A DNA stretch of 64,000 nucleotides. Source: an uncultured Prevotella sp. GTDB taxonomy: Bacteria; Bacteroidota; Bacteroidia; Bacteroidales; Bacteroidaceae. Location of the stretch: positions 62,001-126,000 of the forward strand of contig CAMJBL010000001.1 in assembly GCA_946403845.1 (NCBI GenBank), read 5' to 3'. The notes below the pieces were generated by a model, which searched no databases, had not been told where the DNA came from, and saw only the letters and a program-made list of their open reading frames with translations. How positions within the stretch are numbered: the first letter of the stretch is position 1; every line of letters begins with the position of its first letter. Below are positions 61,515 through 64,000 of the stretch, piece after piece. Both the position numbers and the translations under genes were made by a program.

Positions 61515-62474
61515 ATGCGAAGGAAAAAAGTCATAATCGTATTGTTACTTATAATCTCGCATGTCTCATCATTGGCTCACGCCTCTTGGGAACAGCATGC
61601 AGATGATATGTATGAGGTATTAGGATTGGAGAGAAACGAAAAGCTTACAGATTGGATGAGATTTGTAAGCTCTGTTCTGATTGATAATTACAATGCCGAA
61701 TATGCTTTTTCTGATAACGGGGAACCATTCGATTTCTATTTATATCTAAAAGAAAAATACCCAGAGTTTCAGTGTAAACACAGATTACTATTTCACTGGG
61801 GCTATAATTCGAGGCCTTGGTCTACTTATCTTCAGAATAAAGTTCTCGGATATGGATGGTCTGATACAATGATTAGAGACTTTCAGGCTGACCTAATTGC
61901 AGAACAAAAACGTAGAAATAGTTTCGCGAATAATTATACGGAGAATCTTTTTGGTTTTGCGCATGGAGGAAAAGAGGCGCGCGTGGCAAGGGTTATTATT
62001 TCTGTTGTATATGATGTCCATTTATTAGGAGATTATGAGCCTGATAATATTGATCTGGAAGGATTGCAGGATATTGGGTCTGTGGTCGGAGATATAATCA
62101 ACAATATAAATGCATTGGATAAAAGAACTGGGGCACAGCTGACCAAACTGTTACAAAAAATTTCTCAAAATTCCAATTGTGACGTACAAGACAAAGCTGC
62201 CGCGTTGTTGAGGTTGTTGAAAGAGCATTTTGGAGTTTTTCTAAGAACTGCAGATAACGGAACAATTGAAGAACATTTAAACGCACAGGGATTTTTTTTT
62301 GTAGATTATAGTGCAAAACAGCCTAGTTATGAAAAAAAAACAACTCAGAAGGATTTTACTGATAAGAAAACTCGAAATAAAACTTTTAAAAAGGGGGGAG
62401 GCATTGGCGTAGTTATAATTATTTCATTAATAATACTAGTTGTGTTATTAGTTATTCTATTTAAGAAAAAATAA
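61515..62474 (+). CDS. Secreted, C-terminally membrane-tethered protein, possibly zinc hydrolase-like
   Basis: A 319-residue protein with a signal peptide (cleavage near AHA-SWEQ), an extracytoplasmic domain (about 24-270) and a C-terminal transmembrane helix (about 296-316) ending KKK. In the domain, a Trp and His near the mature N-terminus (SWEQHADDMYEVL), HRLLFHWG, GFAHGGKEAR and DVHLLGDYEPDN recall the zinc-ligand pattern of S1-P1 nuclease/zinc phospholipase C proteins (Trp at the N-terminus, HxxGD). The resemblance is weak and by eye only. It could be a periplasmic effector or a structural subunit. It starts at the base after the zorB-like stop. Confidence 0.7.
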   Translation: MRRKKVIIVLLLIISHVSSLAHASWEQHADDMYEVLGLERNEKLTDWMRFVSSVLIDNYNAEYAFSDNGEPFDFYLYLKEKYPEFQCKHRLLFHWGYNSRPWSTYLQNKVLGYGWSDTMIRDFQADLIAEQKRRNSFANNYTENLFGFAHGGKEARVARVIISVVYDVHLLGDYEPDNIDLEGLQDIGSVVGDIINNINALDKRTGAQLTKLLQKISQNSNCDVQDKAAALLRLLKEHFGVFLRTADNGTIEEHLNAQGFFFVDYSAKQPSYEKKTTQKDFTDKKTRNKTFKKGGGIGVVIIISLIILVVLLVILFKKK

Positions 62475-62490
62475 GATTACTCGAAGATGT

Positions 62491-63396
62491 ATGATGAGTT
62501 TGAGTGATATATATATATGTGTATTAAATAAACTTGATGGTTTTAATGAAAAAAACATTCTTAAAGCCATAGACTTAGCTAATAATGATGTCGTTGAAAC
62601 GCTTGATGATTTCATTGACTTTATTAATTTCAATATTGAAGATTGTAGATTTGAGGATATCACTCAACCTATTAATAAGGAAACTATAAAGAAAGTTGTT
62701 GAGAAAGTTTTGAAAAACAAAGATAATATAGTACATTATGTAAATCCATCAGATGGTAGTTTCCCCAAATGTTTGCCTATTGAAGAAATAGAGGCGCCTT
62801 CTCTTTTGAAATATAAGGGGAATTTGGAGAACCTTAAACGCAAAACAATACTAATAACAGGATCCCCCACTGTATCAGACAATGCTAGGTTAGCTTCTGA
62901 ATATATTGGGAAGGTTTTGGCTTCAGGCGGCTATAACATATTGTCTACTTTTTCAAATGAATGTGAAGAAAAAGCAATAAAGGGATGTAAAGAAGTCAAG
63001 GGGGTAAGTACATTCTTTTTGCCTCATAGTTTAGAACGGCTGACATCTGAAGAAATAGAAGTTATTCATAGCGAAATCGATTCTGAACGCTCAATGATTA
63101 TTTCTGTTGATGATTATGCTCTGGCAAATGCTGAATCAATTGAAAAAGCTTGTAAATATTCAATGGCACTTGCTGATTGTATGATTATTCCCCAAATTAG
63201 TAATACTGATTATATCTTTGACCATGTTAAGAAGTTTTTGAAATCAGACAAACCAGTTTATCTTGTAAGATACAAAACAAGAACTATTAAAGAGTACAAT
63301 TGTATAAAAGCTCTTGAATCATTAGGGGTGATGTATTTGTCTAGTAATACTGTGTTAAAGCAGATAAAAGATACGGTTGGAGAGGTGTTGATATGA
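62491..63396 (+). CDS. DprA/Smf-like protein
   Basis: A 301-residue protein. The segment FPKCLPIEEIEAPSLLKYKG leading into a Rossmann-like KRKTILITGSPTVSDNARLAS is the DprA/Smf pattern (YPxxLxxIxxxPxxLyykG and vaIVGsR), with LASGGYNILSTF as the next strand. The usual GxR and SGxAxGID residues have changed, so ssDNA binding may differ. N-terminal residues 1-75 have a helix-hairpin-like start as in DprA. DprA loads RecA in transformation, but divergent relatives occur in defence loci. It overlaps the next gene by four bases. Confidence 0.78.
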   Translation: MMSLSDIYICVLNKLDGFNEKNILKAIDLANNDVVETLDDFIDFINFNIEDCRFEDITQPINKETIKKVVEKVLKNKDNIVHYVNPSDGSFPKCLPIEEIEAPSLLKYKGNLENLKRKTILITGSPTVSDNARLASEYIGKVLASGGYNILSTFSNECEEKAIKGCKEVKGVSTFFLPHSLERLTSEEIEVIHSEIDSERSMIISVDDYALANAESIEKACKYSMALADCMIIPQISNTDYIFDHVKKFLKSDKPVYLVRYKTRTIKEYNCIKALESLGVMYLSSNTVLKQIKDTVGEVLI

Positions 63397-64000
63397 AGAA
63401 AGTATATTTAATTATAGCAGCCATTATGCTGCTTTGTTTGGCACCAATGCCATACGGGTATTTCCAGTTGGTGAGATTCTTGTCGACACTGGTGTTTGGT
63501 GTGATGGCATTCCGATATTACCAGGAGCGAAAGGAGTGGCTGGCTTATATATGTGGTACATTGGCTCTGCTGTTTCAGCCGTTCTACAAGATTGCATTGG
63601 GCAGAACGGTATGGAACATCGTGGATGTTATTGTTGCTATAGGATTAATCGCACTTTTCATCTATGAATGGAAGGAGGGGGATGGTAAAACGGAATTTAA
63701 GGGTAATACACCACCCATAAACATAATAGGCGAACCAGTAGAGTCAAACAACTTTGAGTTTAAACTCGAGGGAAAACTTGGTCCCAAGGAACTTATTTAT
63801 GTTGCATCTGAAGAGGATAAGGATCTGGAGGATCTGTTTGAGAATAAACCTGAGGTCTTCGAAGGCTGGGGTCAGATGATGGGGTTCCATATTATCTATC
63901 TGCCATTACTTATCAAGAAACTGCAGGAGAAACGAGTTCTCCAATATCGTGCGCCTTATCTGAATGATACCGAGGTTAAAAGCGCTATTGTTGGCAATGA
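63393..64000 (+). CDS. Membrane protein, DUF6804-like N-terminus, truncated by the window end
   Basis: The frame is open from the ATG at 63393 to the end of the window (202 codons seen). Residues 1-92 have three hydrophobic segments with PMPYGYFQLVRFLSTLVFG and FQPFYKIALGRTVWNIVDV, resembling the small DUF6804 membrane proteins. A hydrophilic cytoplasmic region follows (about 95-202) with DLEDLFENKPEVFEGWGQMM. It is coupled to the DprA-like gene by an ATGA overlap, but its codons are more GC-rich than the operon, so it may mark the island edge. Function unknown. Confidence 0.75.
   Translation, partial: MKKVYLIIAAIMLLCLAPMPYGYFQLVRFLSTLVFGVMAFRYYQERKEWLAYICGTLALLFQPFYKIALGRTVWNIVDVIVAIGLIALFIYEWKEGDGKTEFKGNTPPINIIGEPVESNNFEFKLEGKLGPKELIYVASEEDKDLEDLFENKPEVFEGWGQMMGFHIIYLPLLIKKLQEKRVLQYRAPYLNDTEVKSAIVGN

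Noticed and set aside
51981..63396. Assignment as a known Zorya system
   Set aside because: Only the ZorAB-like pair is shared; no ZorC, ZorD helicase, ZorE nuclease or other typed partner was seen, and the tubulin- and actin-like genes are extra.

Overview
The window looks like chromosomal DNA of a Bacteroidales bacterium, most likely Prevotella or a close relative. The signs are a SusC/SusD pair at the left edge, promoters of the Bacteroidota type (TAnnTTTG, sometimes with TTTG about 20 bases upstream), a C-terminally extended LysS and an extended NusB, DUF3822 next to rsmD, a DUF6078-type protein and VapE/DUF3874-type proteins. No rRNA or tRNA gene was seen.

Bases 1-48,600 are mostly housekeeping with balanced to GC-rich codon use. 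They hold the end of a SusC/SusD locus; a DMT exporter; a minus-strand lysS-gpsA-pgi-HAD phosphatase-AraC operon; three tandem ROK paralogues that run into a menaquinone operon (thioesterase, menF, D, B, C, E); a Cache-domain membrane protein; aroB; a large outer-membrane protein with a Gly/Met-rich tail; a minus-strand nusB-yajC-ybbR-coaE operon; rplY-pth-hslR-antiporter; a preQ1-riboswitch-controlled queuosine pair; an OadA-like carboxyltransferase with an HD protein; an LptD-like protein; a CPA2 antiporter; pepT; dnaG-cls; and rsmD with DUF3822. Several genes carry palindromic or tandem repeats inside their reading frames: dnaG twice, rsmD, menF and menC. Many spacers between genes are short tandem repeats with a 7-9 base period.

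Bases 48,600-51,980 are accessory DNA. A single VapE-like ATPase gene sits inside two mirror-image arms built from 11-base iterons and a 28-base perfect inverted repeat. Next come a DUF6078-type gene, a 50-base nested palindrome, an orphan MNT-type nucleotidyltransferase and a probable structured noncoding RNA with a strong promoter.

Bases 51,981-64,000 are a tightly packed, visibly AT-rich operon and the most interesting part. In order it encodes a membrane-anchored vWA-like protein, a three-helix membrane protein, a tubulin/FtsZ-like protein, a 1113-residue protein with an actin/Hsp70-type ATPase domain, a membrane-anchored coiled-coil protein, a MotA/TolQ/ExbB (ZorA-like) channel with a long coiled-coil tail, a MotB/ZorB-like OmpA-domain protein, a secreted membrane-tethered protein with weak zinc-phospholipase/S1-P1-like features, a DprA/Smf-like protein and a truncated membrane protein. 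I read it as an ion-driven trans-envelope machine coupled to two cytoskeletal-type nucleotidases, probably a defence or conflict system related to Zorya in its motor but not matching a Zorya type that I know. The parts are seen in sequence; the function is inference.
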